DNA from: Metallosphaera tengchongensis
Lineage (GTDB): Archaea; Thermoproteota; Thermoprotei_A; Sulfolobales; Sulfolobaceae
Direction of reading: 5' to 3'
Length of the DNA: 64,000 bases
NCBI RefSeq assembly: GCF_013343295.1
Contig: NZ_CP049074.1
Location: forward strand, 1,345,501 to 1,409,500
Shown: one piece after another, positions 36,425-45,363 of the stretch
Numbering within the stretch: position 1 is the first letter of the stretch
Layout of the letters: every line of letters starts with the position of its first letter
Translations under genes and position numbers: made by a program
The notes under the pieces: generated by a model
What the model was told of the DNA's origin: nothing
Database searches by the model: none
The model's input: the letters and a program-made list of their open reading frames with translations, nothing else

Positions 36425-36640
36425 CTGAGACTAAGGGAGGTGTGGCAAGGGTTGGGAACAAGCTGTAGGTTCTCACCACAGGTACGGGTCTGTACCCCGA
36501 AGGGTTGTCGAGACCTATGGATAGTCCAAGCCAGGGTGTGCGGGTTCTCCTGCTGCTAGATGGACCTGGTTCTCTAGGGGGAGGAGCGAAAGTGGAAAAT
36601 GCTCCCAACTTCAGTGAAGCCCAAGGGTGAGAGCTGATGT
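36425..36640 (+). ncRNA. Orphan structured RNA candidate, copy B (omega-RNA-like or IS end)
   Basis: This plus-strand sequence aligns with the minus strand of 30845-31030. It keeps the helices as GGTCT/AGACC and GGGAG/CTCCC, with bases that differ from the first copy while pairing is retained, and it keeps the terminal CAGTGAAGCCCAAGGG block. The flanking 36183-36424 is A/T-rich and carries no tnpB. A weak TATA-like TATGTAATTT lies at 36394-36403. Frames across the region are interrupted. As with the first copy, an orphan omega-RNA or a nonautonomous IS200/IS605 end is the best explanation I can offer. Confidence 0.42.
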
Positions 36641-36672
36641 CAAACGTCATGAAATCCCATAAACCTTTACCC

Positions 36673-37806
36673 TTACCTTCTTATCTGTTCGAGAGGTATC
36701 CCAGTCGTCTTAACCCCCCACCTTAGAATTAGCACACCGGCTAAGGACGCTACGACCCCTATGGCGAGCATGGCTAAATACTGGTCTCCAGAGTAGATGT
36801 AGGAGAAGATGATCGGACCTACAGCTCCTCCTAAGTGTCCTATACCGTCGGCAATACCGTAGCCTAAGGTTCTGATCCTGGTCCGAAATACCTCCGAGGT
36901 GTACGAGTACATTACCGGAAACTTGAATCCCTGCAGGAACATCTCGGCGAAACCTAAGGCGAGAAATGGGATACCTGAGAATAGGGGCCATATAACTAAA
37001 ATTAAACCTGCAAAAATGTTAACAGCTGCAGAACTGTACTTCCTTTCAATTTTATCGTTCAGGAAGGACGCAACTAGAACTCCCAAGGGGTCCCCGTACA
37101 ACACGTAAGTGAAGTAGAGGGAAGAGTTCTGAAAGCCGTGGAATGTTATGAATTGAAACATGGGGTCCGAGAATAGGGCATAGCCTGTAAAGTAGCTTAA
37201 GAACCAGACAGCAGTCATCAGGGCTATCCACCAGTCCCACTTCAAACCTTCTTTCTTCTGACTCCACAACTTGGACTCCGGGAGCCTGACTCTAGAGACT
37301 AATGCGACTAAGGACACCAACAGGCCTGCTAAGAAGAGGAGTCTCCAGTCTCCTCCGAGTAGAACCGCCACTGGACCAACTATTAGGGTAGTCAGGAACC
37401 CTGAGGCAGTCACCATCCCCACTGACTTACCGCGATTTTCAGGGGAGACCGTCTCAGAGATGTAGGCTGGGACAACGCTTAACTCACCCTCTATCCCGAG
37501 CCCTATTATGAACTCTGCCGGGATTAACCAGAAGAATGAGGGTGATAGAAGACCTAGGAGGGAGCCTGCAGAGACTAGGCCCATGGACAGCATTAGGCCT
37601 GGTTTCCTCCCCTTAATGGAAGACAAAAGCCCGTTCACTGCACCTCCCACAGCGTACCCCACCATTTCGGCGGAGAGAGGTAAGCTGGAGACCAGGATGT
37701 TGACGTGAAACTGTGAGCTCGCGTAATTAATAATGTAAGGTACATTAAATATGTCCCAAAAAGTTAACGCCATGCCCAAGGACAAAATTATTAGTTTCCA
37801 GTTCAT
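36673..37806 (-). CDS. MFS transporter, metabolite:proton symporter-like
   Basis: This 377-residue carrier has about eleven to twelve hydrophobic segments. The SIKGRKPGLMLSMG loop, the FIIGLGIEGELSVVPAYISETVSPENRGK signature after helix 4 and the SYTSEVFRTRIRTLGYGI signature in the C-terminal half are typical of the sugar/organic acid porter branch. It is preceded by the Old Yellow Enzyme gene (same strand, 82 bases upstream), so substrate uptake and reduction may be linked. Substrate not predictable. Confidence 0.85.
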   Translation of the reverse strand: MNWKLIILSLGMALTFWDIFNVPYIINYASSQFHVNILVSSLPLSAEMVGYAVGGAVNGLLSSIKGRKPGLMLSMGLVSAGSLLGLLSPSFFWLIPAEFIIGLGIEGELSVVPAYISETVSPENRGKSVGMVTASGFLTTLIVGPVAVLLGGDWRLLFLAGLLVSLVALVSRVRLPESKLWSQKKEGLKWDWWIALMTAVWFLSYFTGYALFSDPMFQFITFHGFQNSSLYFTYVLYGDPLGVLVASFLNDKIERKYSSAAVNIFAGLILVIWPLFSGIPFLALGFAEMFLQGFKFPVMYSYTSEVFRTRIRTLGYGIADGIGHLGGAVGPIIFSYIYSGDQYLAMLAIGVVASLAGVLILRWGVKTTGIPLEQIRR

Positions 37807-37888
37807 GAGAGAAAAGTTTACTTATACTATTTAAACCTTCCTACTCAGATTGGTACCTGGTTCGATAAGTTACCGTGAATTTAGGGAG

Positions 37889-39520
37889 TTAGGGTGAATA
37901 GTCAAGGGCCATGAAGTACCCCCTTGCCACTGCCATCCCTATGGTCGGCTGTGTCCTACGAAAGTCCCTGATCTCAACCTGTCCGCGACCGTCCTCCACC
38001 ACCTGTATACCCCTCTCCTTGTACGCCTCTTGTAACAGGTGTTTTCTAGTCCTGTCAAGACCCCTTAGACTCCTCTCAGTTATTGCTACTTTATTGCTCT
38101 CGGACCAAGCGAAGGCGTAGTCGTGATAGGCGAAAAGGTTGGAGTCGATCAGGATCTCCTTTCCGCTCATAGATTGGAACCTGGGCTGGGTCGAGTCAGG
38201 GACGGCCCATATTCCCTCATTCCTGCTACCCTTCTCGCCTAAGCGTATTTCTACCTTCAGTCTGGACAGCTCTCTCTCATAGTACTCCAATAGGGATAGA
38301 AACTCCTTTTTCCACGGGTCCTTTATCCAGTTAAGTTGACCCCCTAACTTGTCCTCTTGCTCAAGTAAGGTCACCCTAAAGCCCCTTATTGCAAGTACTC
38401 TAGACGCCTCAAGTCCCATTAGGCCACCTCCTACGACTGTTACCCTGCCCGACCCTGGTCTCAGCGGCAAGACCTCCCAGCCCAACTCTGGGTTTATATC
38501 ACATCTAACCTCCCTAGAAGCGAACCCCCTGCACGACTGGTTGCACCTTATACAGAACCTAACTGGTTCTCCCCTAACGCTCCTTGGTAGCCAATCCGGA
38601 TCTGCTAGCAATTGCCTCCCCAAGACCACAGCGTCTGCAACCTCGAGAGCCTCTTCAGCCTCCTTTAGTGTGATTATGGAACCGGCTAACATCACCGGAA
38701 TGGAAGGTCTCTTGAACTGCTTAGCGTATTCCAAAAACGCTGGTCTCCTCCAATACATTGGCATGGATGCTCCCAAAGGACCATCTCTACCAGCAGATAG
38801 ATGGACGTAGTCTAACTTGTTCTGGACTCTTCCCACTATCTTTGACACCAACTCAGGGTTAAGTCCTTCGTCATCAAACTCCGTGACGCTTATCCTCAGA
38901 CCCACTGGGATGGAGACGTTCCTTCTAACTTCAGTCAGCAGTTCCTCCAGGAAAGCCACTCCGTCTGAGTACTTGTCCTTCCTCTTATTGGTAGCTGGAG
39001 AGAGGAACTGAGCTACTAGGTATCCGTGAGCGCCGTGAATTTCTATACCGTCGAATCCTGCCCTTTCCGCCCTCTCAGAGGCTCTAGCGAAATCGTTAAT
39101 GACCCTGTTTATGTCGTCCTGAGTCATTTCCTTCACAGGATCTAGTATGGGTATAGGTGACGGAGCTATGGGTGAATTCCCCCAGATTAGGTTTGACCTA
39201 GTTTTCCTACCGACGTGGACCAACTGGACGAATATCTTTGAACCCCTACCGTGGATTGCATCCGTGAGCCTTGAAAACTTGGGAAGCAGCTCGTCATCGT
39301 AAAGGCCCATCTCGTTAGGGGAACCCCTCGCGTCACGCTTATTTACGTAGGTGTACTCCGTGATTATGAGGCCAGCTGAAGATGTCCTTCTAGAGAGGTA
39401 GGCAATGTGCTCGTCTGTAGGATACCCCTGTGGAGTAGCAAGGTTCGATATCATGGGGGACATGACGACCCTGTTCCTTATCTCGACATCTTTTATTTGG
39501 AAAGGCTCCAGAAGTTTCAT
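37889..39520 (-). CDS. Old Yellow Enzyme/2,4-dienoyl-CoA reductase-like flavoprotein
   Basis: Residues 1-330 form an FMN barrel ([44 protein letters not shown]), followed by an iron-sulfur cluster site with cysteines in CIRCNQSC and a later REVRC. An FAD/NAD domain with [18 protein letters not shown] follows. Total length is 543, about 100-130 residues shorter than bacterial FadH. The C-terminal part after residue 420 is degenerate or divergent and the second dinucleotide motif is not visible. It would reduce an enoate or dienoyl-CoA with NAD(P)H. Possible operon with the MFS gene downstream. Confidence 0.85.
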   Translation of the reverse strand: MKLLEPFQIKDVEIRNRVVMSPMISNLATPQGYPTDEHIAYLSRRTSSAGLIITEYTYVNKRDARGSPNEMGLYDDELLPKFSRLTDAIHGRGSKIFVQLVHVGRKTRSNLIWGNSPIAPSPIPILDPVKEMTQDDINRVINDFARASERAERAGFDGIEIHGAHGYLVAQFLSPATNKRKDKYSDGVAFLEELLTEVRRNVSIPVGLRISVTEFDDEGLNPELVSKIVGRVQNKLDYVHLSAGRDGPLGASMPMYWRRPAFLEYAKQFKRPSIPVMLAGSIITLKEAEEALEVADAVVLGRQLLADPDWLPRSVRGEPVRFCIRCNQSCRGFASREVRCDINPELGWEVLPLRPGSGRVTVVGGGLMGLEASRVLAIRGFRVTLLEQEDKLGGQLNWIKDPWKKEFLSLLEYYERELSRLKVEIRLGEKGSRNEGIWAVPDSTQPRFQSMSGKEILIDSNLFAYHDYAFAWSESNKVAITERSLRGLDRTRKHLLQEAYKERGIQVVEDGRGQVEIRDFRRTQPTIGMAVARGYFMALDYSP

Positions 39521-39642
39521 AAGGTAAATAGTTTAGGCTGAAAAATTAAGATTAACACCTTAAGTTTAATATTACTAAATATTTTCGTGATATTGTTGAA
39601 AATGTTAATAACATTTAAATTTTTATATCTCTATATACTCTC

Positions 39643-39966
39643 ATGAGAGTCAAATCTGTTAGCGTGGAAAAAAGCGGGATAGAGTTCTGCTTCAACAACG
39701 TTTCGGTGATTGTTAGGAGGGTGCAGAACGAGATACGCATAGCTGAGGAGATAACCTACGAGGTCACAACAAACTCCGTTCTGTCAAATTTACAAGTGGT
39801 ATTAAGAGACGGAAAGGCGTTCTTGGTCTCCCCCTTTGGGGAGAACTTAATAGATGACCCAAGAAACATTGTGAAGGGATTGTTGGAAATCTTGGAAAAA
39901 GTGAGGGACAAAAAGGAAGTATATGACAAATTTATGGACATACTCAAGGATTTTAAGGTGGAGTGA
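39643..39966 (+). CDS. Hypothetical protein of 107 residues
   Basis: Not recognised. It is a soluble alpha/beta protein with a beta-rich first part (RVKSVSVEKSGIEFCFNNVSVIVRR) and a charged helical end (IVKGLLEILEKVRDKKEVYDKF). The codon composition is like that of neighbouring genes. A TATA-like TTTTTATATC lies 20-25 bases upstream of ATG 39643, so the start is well supported and the mRNA leaderless. It stands alone. Confidence 0.6.
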   Translation: MRVKSVSVEKSGIEFCFNNVSVIVRRVQNEIRIAEEITYEVTTNSVLSNLQVVLRDGKAFLVSPFGENLIDDPRNIVKGLLEILEKVRDKKEVYDKFMDILKDFKVE

Positions 39967-40351
39967 GGATATAGAGATCTAGGATATATTGTATTAACTA
40001 CCCGCAAACGCGAGCTTACGGGCGGACTAAGGGAAATCGAAGTACTTTTCCTGAAGCCCGTAGGTTCATTCCACGGTCCGAGCTTTAACCTTCTGAGCAA
40101 TGTTTACCCTGAATCTGGCCTGCTTCACGCCCTTAAGGGCAAGGTCCTCCTTTCTCTAGTTCGACAACGCGTAGGGCTTATGTCCAGCGTGACCTTTACC
40201 CTTAAGAGATTGTCTTAGCCATGAAGAGTTGCTGCAGCTCCTAAAGTTGAACGGGGATGAAACCATAAAGAGGTTGATCAGAGGGCGTCCTGCCCCCAAA
40301 ATTTATTCCCTTAACTTAAGTTATATTAGGCTATGGTTCGACTCTACTAAC
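39967..40351. other. Gene-free region with possible degenerate remnant
   Basis: The minus strand of 40030-40190 has broken frames with protein-like composition (KQARFRVNIAQKVKART) and a CCCTTAAGGG palindrome near 40129-40138 that recalls the IS200/IS605 right-end hairpins. I could not identify a parent gene. The right end holds the ABC transporter promoter (CTTAAGTTATATT, 40315-40327), 25-30 bases before ATG 40352. Confidence 0.35.
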
Positions 40352-41173
40352 ATGATAGAGGTTGAAGATCTGACCAAGATCTACAGGGACGGAACTGTCG
40401 CGTTGAACGGTGTGACCTTTTCTTCCTACTCAAAGGTCCTTTCAGTTCTGGGTAGGAACGGAGCAGGTAAAACTACTTTAATGAGAATTCTTTCCACCCA
40501 GTTATTACCAACCAAAGGGGTGGCAAGGATCCTAGGCCTGGACGTTGTCAAGGAAGATAGGAGATTGCGGGACCTGATAGTTTCAATTCCTCAGGAGGCC
40601 AAGCCTGTGGGCTTCGCTAGTCCCTTGGAGCATTTGACCATGTTCCTTACCGCTAGGGGGAGTTCAATCAGCAACGCCTTGGAGGACTCGAGGAGAGCCC
40701 TTAAAGAGATAGGCCTCTGGGAAGTTAAGGACAAGCCGTGCGATGACCTGTCTGGTGGAATGAAAAGGAAGGTGTTCGTGGCAATGGCTTTGGCGTCAAA
40801 CGCGGAGCTTATCTTCCTTGATGAACCCACCACAGGTCTAGATCCCATCTCTAGGTTGGAGGTTTGGTCGGTCATAAGGACTATCAGATCCAAGGTCGTC
40901 CTAACCACTCACTACATGGAGGAGGCAGAGGAGCTGTCCCAAGAGATAGTAATGCTAGGGAAGGGTAAGGTCATAGCGAAGGGGACTAAAGAGGAGCTAT
41001 TAGCTCCATTGAAGGGAAAGGTCAGGGTAGAGGGAATTGGAGATAGGGTCATTGGAAGGACTCAAATAACCTACATGGATAAGGAGAGTGCCAGGGAAAT
41101 AGTTGGTAAAGCTGTAATAAAGCCGGTCTCTCTTGAGGACCTCTTCATAATCAACGGGGAGGAAATGAATTGA
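40352..41173 (+). CDS. ABC transporter ATP-binding protein
   Basis: The protein has 273 residues from ATG 40352. Walker A GRNGAGKT is at residues 34-41, the signature DLSGGMKRK follows and Walker B is [13 protein letters not shown], then a switch histidine in [12 protein letters not shown]. The type (drug/lipid exporter, CcmA/NodI-like) pairs with a single-domain permease, and that gene overlaps the stop codon. The frame is open to 40229, but the TATA box at 40315-40327 points to the ATG 40352 start. Substrate unknown. Confidence 0.9.
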   Translation: MIEVEDLTKIYRDGTVALNGVTFSSYSKVLSVLGRNGAGKTTLMRILSTQLLPTKGVARILGLDVVKEDRRLRDLIVSIPQEAKPVGFASPLEHLTMFLTARGSSISNALEDSRRALKEIGLWEVKDKPCDDLSGGMKRKVFVAMALASNAELIFLDEPTTGLDPISRLEVWSVIRTIRSKVVLTTHYMEEAEELSQEIVMLGKGKVIAKGTKEELLAPLKGKVRVEGIGDRVIGRTQITYMDKESAREIVGKAVIKPVSLEDLFIINGEEMN

Positions 41174-41892
41174 ACTGGAAGTTCATATTTACCTTTGCGT
41201 GGTTTTACGGTTATTCCTTCCTTAGGAGGGGTTACTCATACGTCTTTAGTTACCTAATAACTCCCTTGTCTATCCTCTTCCTGGTGTACGTCCTCTCCAG
41301 GGGCTCCCTTCTCCAGTACGCGATTGTGGGCGGGCTTATTGCAGTTGTGAGCACTAACTCGGTCGTAAGTTTAGCAGACGTTGTGATGTTGAGGAAGGAG
41401 ATGAGGATCCAGGACATGTTAATTGCGACTAAGGTCGGACCCGCTGAGTACATGCTAGGCCTATCAACAGCAAACCTGATCTTCTCTTCCGTTGGGATGC
41501 TAGCCTACGTAGCGCTTGGGTTACTCTTAGGAGTGTTTACTCCACTCTCGGCTCTGTTGGACTTTCTGATAGCTGTGTATCTAAACTATTCCTTGACTGG
41601 TTTAGCGTTCATCATAGGTACCCTGATCCCCTACACTAGGCATTCCTGGGCGGTCTCAGGCGTTATGGGAACCGTCCTCACAATAATACCTCCTGTGTAC
41701 TACCCATTTTCCGTACTGAAGGGCATAGTGGAGTACCTCTCCCTAGCAATCCCTTCATCTCCAGCATCAGTTCTATCGCAGAGCGTAGCTGGATTGACGC
41801 AGGCTAACCCGTTGGCTACCCTCCTATTTTTCATAGAAGGACCGTTTTTTATCGCCCTCGCCGTCAAACTTGCTAGGTGGAGGGAGAAGTAA
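41170..41892 (+). CDS. ABC-2-type transporter permease
   Basis: A 240-residue protein with six hydrophobic segments, as in ABC-2 exporters. Its TTG start overlaps the TGA of the ATPase gene, so the two are translated together. Segments include [21 protein letters not shown] and [30 protein letters not shown], the latter matching the conserved last third of NodJ-like permeases. Together with the ATPase it would form a 2+2 exporter at the cytoplasmic membrane. Confidence 0.85.
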   Translation: MNWKFIFTFAWFYGYSFLRRGYSYVFSYLITPLSILFLVYVLSRGSLLQYAIVGGLIAVVSTNSVVSLADVVMLRKEMRIQDMLIATKVGPAEYMLGLSTANLIFSSVGMLAYVALGLLLGVFTPLSALLDFLIAVYLNYSLTGLAFIIGTLIPYTRHSWAVSGVMGTVLTIIPPVYYPFSVLKGIVEYLSLAIPSSPASVLSQSVAGLTQANPLATLLFFIEGPFFIALAVKLARWREK

Positions 41893-41989
41893 TGAAAGAG
41901 GACAGGAGAAGGGTCTTAAGGTCAAGGACGAGATTACCCTTTTCTAAGTTCCACTTCAAGGTCCTTACCTGATCTTCCTCTCAACCAGG

Positions 41990-42541
41990 TTACTCGAAGT
42001 GGGTCTTAACGTGTACGTTGACCTTGTACATCCTACCTTCTTTCTTCACGTTATACTCTATCTCGTATCCGTTGCACTTCCTAGTAACAGTCACGTTATT
42101 CTCGTCAAGGATGTTGTAGGAAGGCTCACCACACCCAGCAGTCAATGAACTCAACCTCTGCTCAATTTCTGAGTTATCTTTTACATAGAATTCCATATCT
42201 GCTCCTTCAGGAGTAATAACTGAAAACGTAGTCCTATTGGAAACCAAATAGGAAATAGTTACGCTCAATGAGATGCCTATCAACGAGAATATAACAGTGA
42301 AAACTGGGAGGAGGTTCCCCAGTAGCGGAACGTCGAGAACCTTGTAGGCTAGGAATACGTACACAGCCGTAGCTAGCACTGACGAAACTGACGCAGATAT
42401 CAGAGCCACGTCCCTGCGCCTTTCAGAGAAACCTGTCACAAGCCCAACAATGACGCCGTTAAGAATTGGCAACCACCACACCGCCAAGGCTATTGGGATA
42501 GAGTATTTGAGGGATCTCATAGAGCTATTATCAGAGTCCAT
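41990..42541 (-). CDS. Membrane protein, 183 residues, unknown
   Basis: About four membrane segments lie in residues 13-110 (SIPIALAVWWLPILNGVIVGL, ISASVSSVLATAVYVFLAYKVL, LLPVFTVIFSLIGISLSVTISYLV). A soluble C-terminal part of about 70 residues (EFYVKDNSEIEQRLSSL, VTRKCNGYEIEYNVKKEG, VNVHVKTHFE) faces one side. I do not recognise the family. It is 56 bases downstream of the gene at 42598-42993 on the same strand, so the two are probably an operon. Confidence 0.6.
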   Translation of the reverse strand: MDSDNSSMRSLKYSIPIALAVWWLPILNGVIVGLVTGFSERRRDVALISASVSSVLATAVYVFLAYKVLDVPLLGNLLPVFTVIFSLIGISLSVTISYLVSNRTTFSVITPEGADMEFYVKDNSEIEQRLSSLTAGCGEPSYNILDENNVTVTRKCNGYEIEYNVKKEGRMYKVNVHVKTHFE

Positions 42542-42597
42542 GATTTTAACCTTATTGGAAAAGTCTGAAAAAAGCCTTGTTAGAAAAGAAAAAGAGA

Positions 42598-42993
42598 TTA
42601 AGTCGATATACCCACAATGTTGTCCAGTTCCTTAAGTAATTTGTCCTCTATGTGGGAGTTCCAGAGCATCTCAGGTACGTCTACGACTAAGAACAACTCC
42701 GATAATAATATGGTCTCTATCGCAGTGACAGCTAAGTTCTGTTTCCACTTCCCTACGCCCACAGTAACCTTTATACCCTCCGTAGTTTTTTCCATAACGA
42801 ACGTGAGAGCCCTGTCAGCAGCTATTATATCCCTCAAGATTCCTCCCTTTTGTGCCTGTAGTATGACCTTATCACCCTCTACCCTGGATTGGACCTTCCA
42901 CCCATCCATCTGCAGATATTGAGAGAAACGGTTGGCAATCTGCTGAAGATCTCCATTTACTTTATAGATTTTTTCTTTTTTAAAAGGATTCAT
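42598..42993 (-). CDS. Hypothetical soluble protein, 131 residues
   Basis: This protein is predicted to be alpha/beta, with an N-terminal amphipathic helix (LQQIANRFSQYLQMDGW) and then a run of strands (KVQSRVEGDKVILQAQKGG, LTFVMEKTTEGIKVTVGVG) and terminal helices. The arrangement resembles archaeal proteins with a helix-grip (SRPBCC-like) or lipid-binding layout, but I cannot assign a family. It starts at ATG 42993 with an A/T-rich region upstream and precedes the membrane protein gene at 41990-42541. Confidence 0.55.
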   Translation of the reverse strand: MNPFKKEKIYKVNGDLQQIANRFSQYLQMDGWKVQSRVEGDKVILQAQKGGILRDIIAADRALTFVMEKTTEGIKVTVGVGKWKQNLAVTAIETILLSELFLVVDVPEMLWNSHIEDKLLKELDNIVGIST

Positions 42994-43129
42994 GTCTTTA
43001 ATAAAACTTGGAAGTTAAAAAATCTTTTCCAAATACATTTCAGATTTTTAATTCGATCATATATTTTCAATTTAAATTAATAGACTGTTTTAGTTATGAG
43101 GACTTCCAAGGAGGTGACGAATGGGGGTA

Positions 43130-43410
43130 TTACCAGTCCATCTGACCTCCTTCCAGCCAAGGGAGGGTTCCTCTCATGGGTTCGGGTCCACATCTCTCGT
43201 TTCGGGGTAGCCTAGGAGGAAGAGGACTCCCATACAGATCCATGATTGCGATAACGTCACGGTGGTTTTCATAACCAGAGGGACAGCGGAAGTACCTATT
43301 GCGACTCTTCCTTTTTCCCCACACTTAGCGCAACGAGCTAATGGATAGTGTGGATCAACGACCACTTTAAGACCGTCATGCTTGATAACCTTAAAGGGAG
43401 GAGTACCCAA
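43130..43410 (-). pseudogene. Degenerate tnpB (IS200/IS605 OrfB) C-terminal fragment
   Basis: On the minus strand one frame reads KVVVDPHYPLARCAKCG and, after a frameshift near 43320, a second frame continues RNRYFRCPSGYENHRDVIAIMDLYG. The joined product is the zinc ribbon and final catalytic aspartate region (C-x2-C ... C-x-x-x-GY-x-x-x-RD-x-IA-x-M-x-L) of TnpB nucleases. The second half of the zinc ribbon has lost a cysteine (CPSGY for CxxCGY). Only the last 95 or so residues are left and no RuvC-I/II regions are present. It is clearly inactive as a nuclease but marks an old IS200/IS605 insertion. Confidence 0.75.
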
Positions 43411-43502
43411 GACTTCGGCAAACCCATTCCTTTAAGACTAAGAGGGGACAGTTAGTCTAACTCAACAAAAACCATTTTAGAACTTTAAGAATAACCGTAG
43501 TT

Positions 43503-44240
43503 ATGCCACAGGATCAGAAAGTCCTTTACGAGGAGAATGAAGTCTCGGTCATCACTTTTAACAGACCTGAGAAACTCAACGCTTTGGACGAGGAGAGTTG
43601 GAGGCTATTGGGGGACTTCATTAGGAAGGCAAACTCGTCTCACTCTAAGGCAATTGTTATTACAGGTAAGGGAAGGGCGTTCTCCTCAGGGGACGACATA
43701 AGGGCTATGCTCCAGTTGAAAGGTCAGGAGGACGCGGTGGGTTTTTTCGACTCCCTGCTCTACGCTGTAGAGGGTATGATCCAAACGGAGAAGCCAATTA
43801 TTGCTGCAGTTAACGGGTTAGCCTACGGAGGAGGTTGTGAAATCCTTCTATTCATGGATGTGGTCATAGCAGTTAAAAGCGCAACTTTCTCCATACCTGA
43901 GGGTAAACTCGGACTCATACCGCCCATGGCCATTACCGCTGGTGTAAGGGGGTTGGGAAGGGCTGTATCCTGGCTGGCTCTCACTGGAGACGTTGTGGAT
44001 AGTCTGAGGGCTAGGGAACTGGGACTTGTGGACATCGTGGTGGAGGAAGACCAGTTACAGAGCGAGGTCCAGAGAACCTTGGAGAAGTTGTCAAGGATAG
44101 ACCCCAACTCCATCAAGGTAATGAAGAAGTGGATTAGGAGGAACAGCCAGGACGTTAGGGACGCAATTAGGGAGCTGACGCTCCTCTCGCTCTCGTCCGA
44201 GGCAAAGAGGAGAATGGAGAAATTCTTCTCTACTTCCTGA
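43503..44240 (+). CDS. Enoyl-CoA hydratase/isomerase family protein
   Basis: A 245-residue crotonase-fold enzyme. Family blocks are VITFNRPEKLNALDEESW, GKGRAFSSGDDIRAM (oxyanion hole), AAVNGLAYGGGCEILL, in which the glutamate is the first catalytic acid, and SIPEGKLGLIPPMAI with the second glutamate. It would hydrate 2-enoyl-CoAs or isomerise them; activity with crotonyl-CoA overlaps that of the fusion at 20020. It is single-domain, monocistronic, and its last 11 bases overlap the convergent DMT transporter gene. Confidence 0.9.
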   Translation: MPQDQKVLYEENEVSVITFNRPEKLNALDEESWRLLGDFIRKANSSHSKAIVITGKGRAFSSGDDIRAMLQLKGQEDAVGFFDSLLYAVEGMIQTEKPIIAAVNGLAYGGGCEILLFMDVVIAVKSATFSIPEGKLGLIPPMAITAGVRGLGRAVSWLALTGDVVDSLRARELGLVDIVVEEDQLQSEVQRTLEKLSRIDPNSIKVMKKWIRRNSQDVRDAIRELTLLSLSSEAKRRMEKFFSTS

Positions 44241-45066
44241 CCCCGATGCCTGGCAAAAAGGTCAGAAAGACTCCAGTCAACGTAACTGCGGACCCAATTA
44301 TCTCTATGACTGACGGGATCTCACCCAGGAGAAGGTAAGAGAACAGGTAGGAGGACACTGGGACCAATAACACTGCGCTACTCGCCTTAACTGGTCCGAT
44401 CGATCTCACTGTCGAGAACCACAGGATGAAACCTAAAGCTTGGGCAGTTATTGAGACCAGCAGGGCTAAACCAATCCCCTCAGCGTTCCACTCAATCTTG
44501 AAATTCAGAAGAGAGACCGGAAATATGATGAGCGAGGAGAACAGGGACATATACGAGTTTAGAGCTAATACGTCCCTATCCCTCAAGTTTACCCTGTAAT
44601 ATATTGTCCCTAAAGCCCATGTCAGTCCTCCGCCCAAGGAGATCAAACTGCCTAGATCGAAACCTCCTCCCCCCACTGAGGCGAAAATCCCTAGAAAAGC
44701 AGTGAGTATTCCCATAGCCTGGAGAAGGTTGATCTTCTCCTTGAGGATCACCCTTGACAGGATGAGAACGAATATGGGCTGCGTGTAGATCAAGGTGGAA
44801 GCTAAACCTGGGTTTGGGGAGAACTCGATACCTAAGTTTAAAAGGATCAGAAAGAGTCCGATGTTAAGTATTGCGGAGATTGATTCCTTTACTCCGTAAA
44901 TAAATCTCCTGGACACCAGGAGGAGCACTGTCCCCCCCACGAGAACCCTTATTAAGGCTATGAGGAATGGTGACATGAAATCCAATATTATCTTTATCAG
45001 TGGGAACGCTGAGCCCCAGAACGATATGAGTAGGGCTAAACTCACAAACTGCTTCCAGTTAGACAC
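44230..45066 (-). CDS. DMT superfamily (EamA) transporter
   Basis: This 278-residue protein has ten hydrophobic segments arranged as two five-helix EamA repeats. The FWGSAFPLIK start of the first and GPVKASSAVLLVPVSSYLFSYLLLGE in the second repeat are characteristic. EamA carriers export amino acids or other small metabolites; substrate unknown. The gene starts 38 bases after a possible 34-codon gene at 45105-45209 on the same strand. Confidence 0.85.
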   Translation of the reverse strand: MSNWKQFVSLALLISFWGSAFPLIKIILDFMSPFLIALIRVLVGGTVLLLVSRRFIYGVKESISAILNIGLFLILLNLGIEFSPNPGLASTLIYTQPIFVLILSRVILKEKINLLQAMGILTAFLGIFASVGGGGFDLGSLISLGGGLTWALGTIYYRVNLRDRDVLALNSYMSLFSSLIIFPVSLLNFKIEWNAEGIGLALLVSITAQALGFILWFSTVRSIGPVKASSAVLLVPVSSYLFSYLLLGEIPSVIEIIGSAVTLTGVFLTFLPGIGVRK

Positions 45067-45104
45067 TTTCCATACTCTTTCAGCTTTATTTAAAAGATTA
45101 ACTT

Positions 45105-45209
45105 TCAGACATTGAAGAATTTCTTCCCGTACTCAGTAGTGAGTGGACGTCCGTTATCAGCAGTTCTGGATACTCTGGGCAAAATCCCCCAAATAAAATT
45201 TTTCATCAT
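45105..45209 (-). CDS. Possible small protein, 34 residues
   Basis: On the minus strand, ATG 45209 (or the adjacent in-frame ATG 45206) opens a 34-residue frame starting MMKNFIWGILPRVSR and ending TTEYGKKFFNV. A TATA-like TGAATTTATATTG lies about 15-28 bases upstream (45224-45236). Its composition is not that of random A/T-rich DNA. It lies 38 bases ahead of the EamA transporter gene and may be co-transcribed with it or act as a leader peptide. Not recognised; only comparative data can confirm it. Confidence 0.4.
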   Translation of the reverse strand: MMKNFIWGILPRVSRTADNGRPLTTEYGKKFFNV

Positions 45210-45363
45210 TAATTTATTATAATCAATATAAATTCACGAAGATTAAATCGTATAGCATGCATTTATATCTTTTTAAAATCAATAGAATTAACACGGTTTA
45301 AGTTCTATTCCTGTGATATTGGAAACAAATACTTAAAATTGCGTAAATGCCAACGTGATTTAA

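Noticed and set aside
40229-40351. Extended N-terminus of the ABC ATPase
   Set aside because: A TATA box at 40315-40327 and the usual family start at [11 protein letters not shown] favour ATG 40352.
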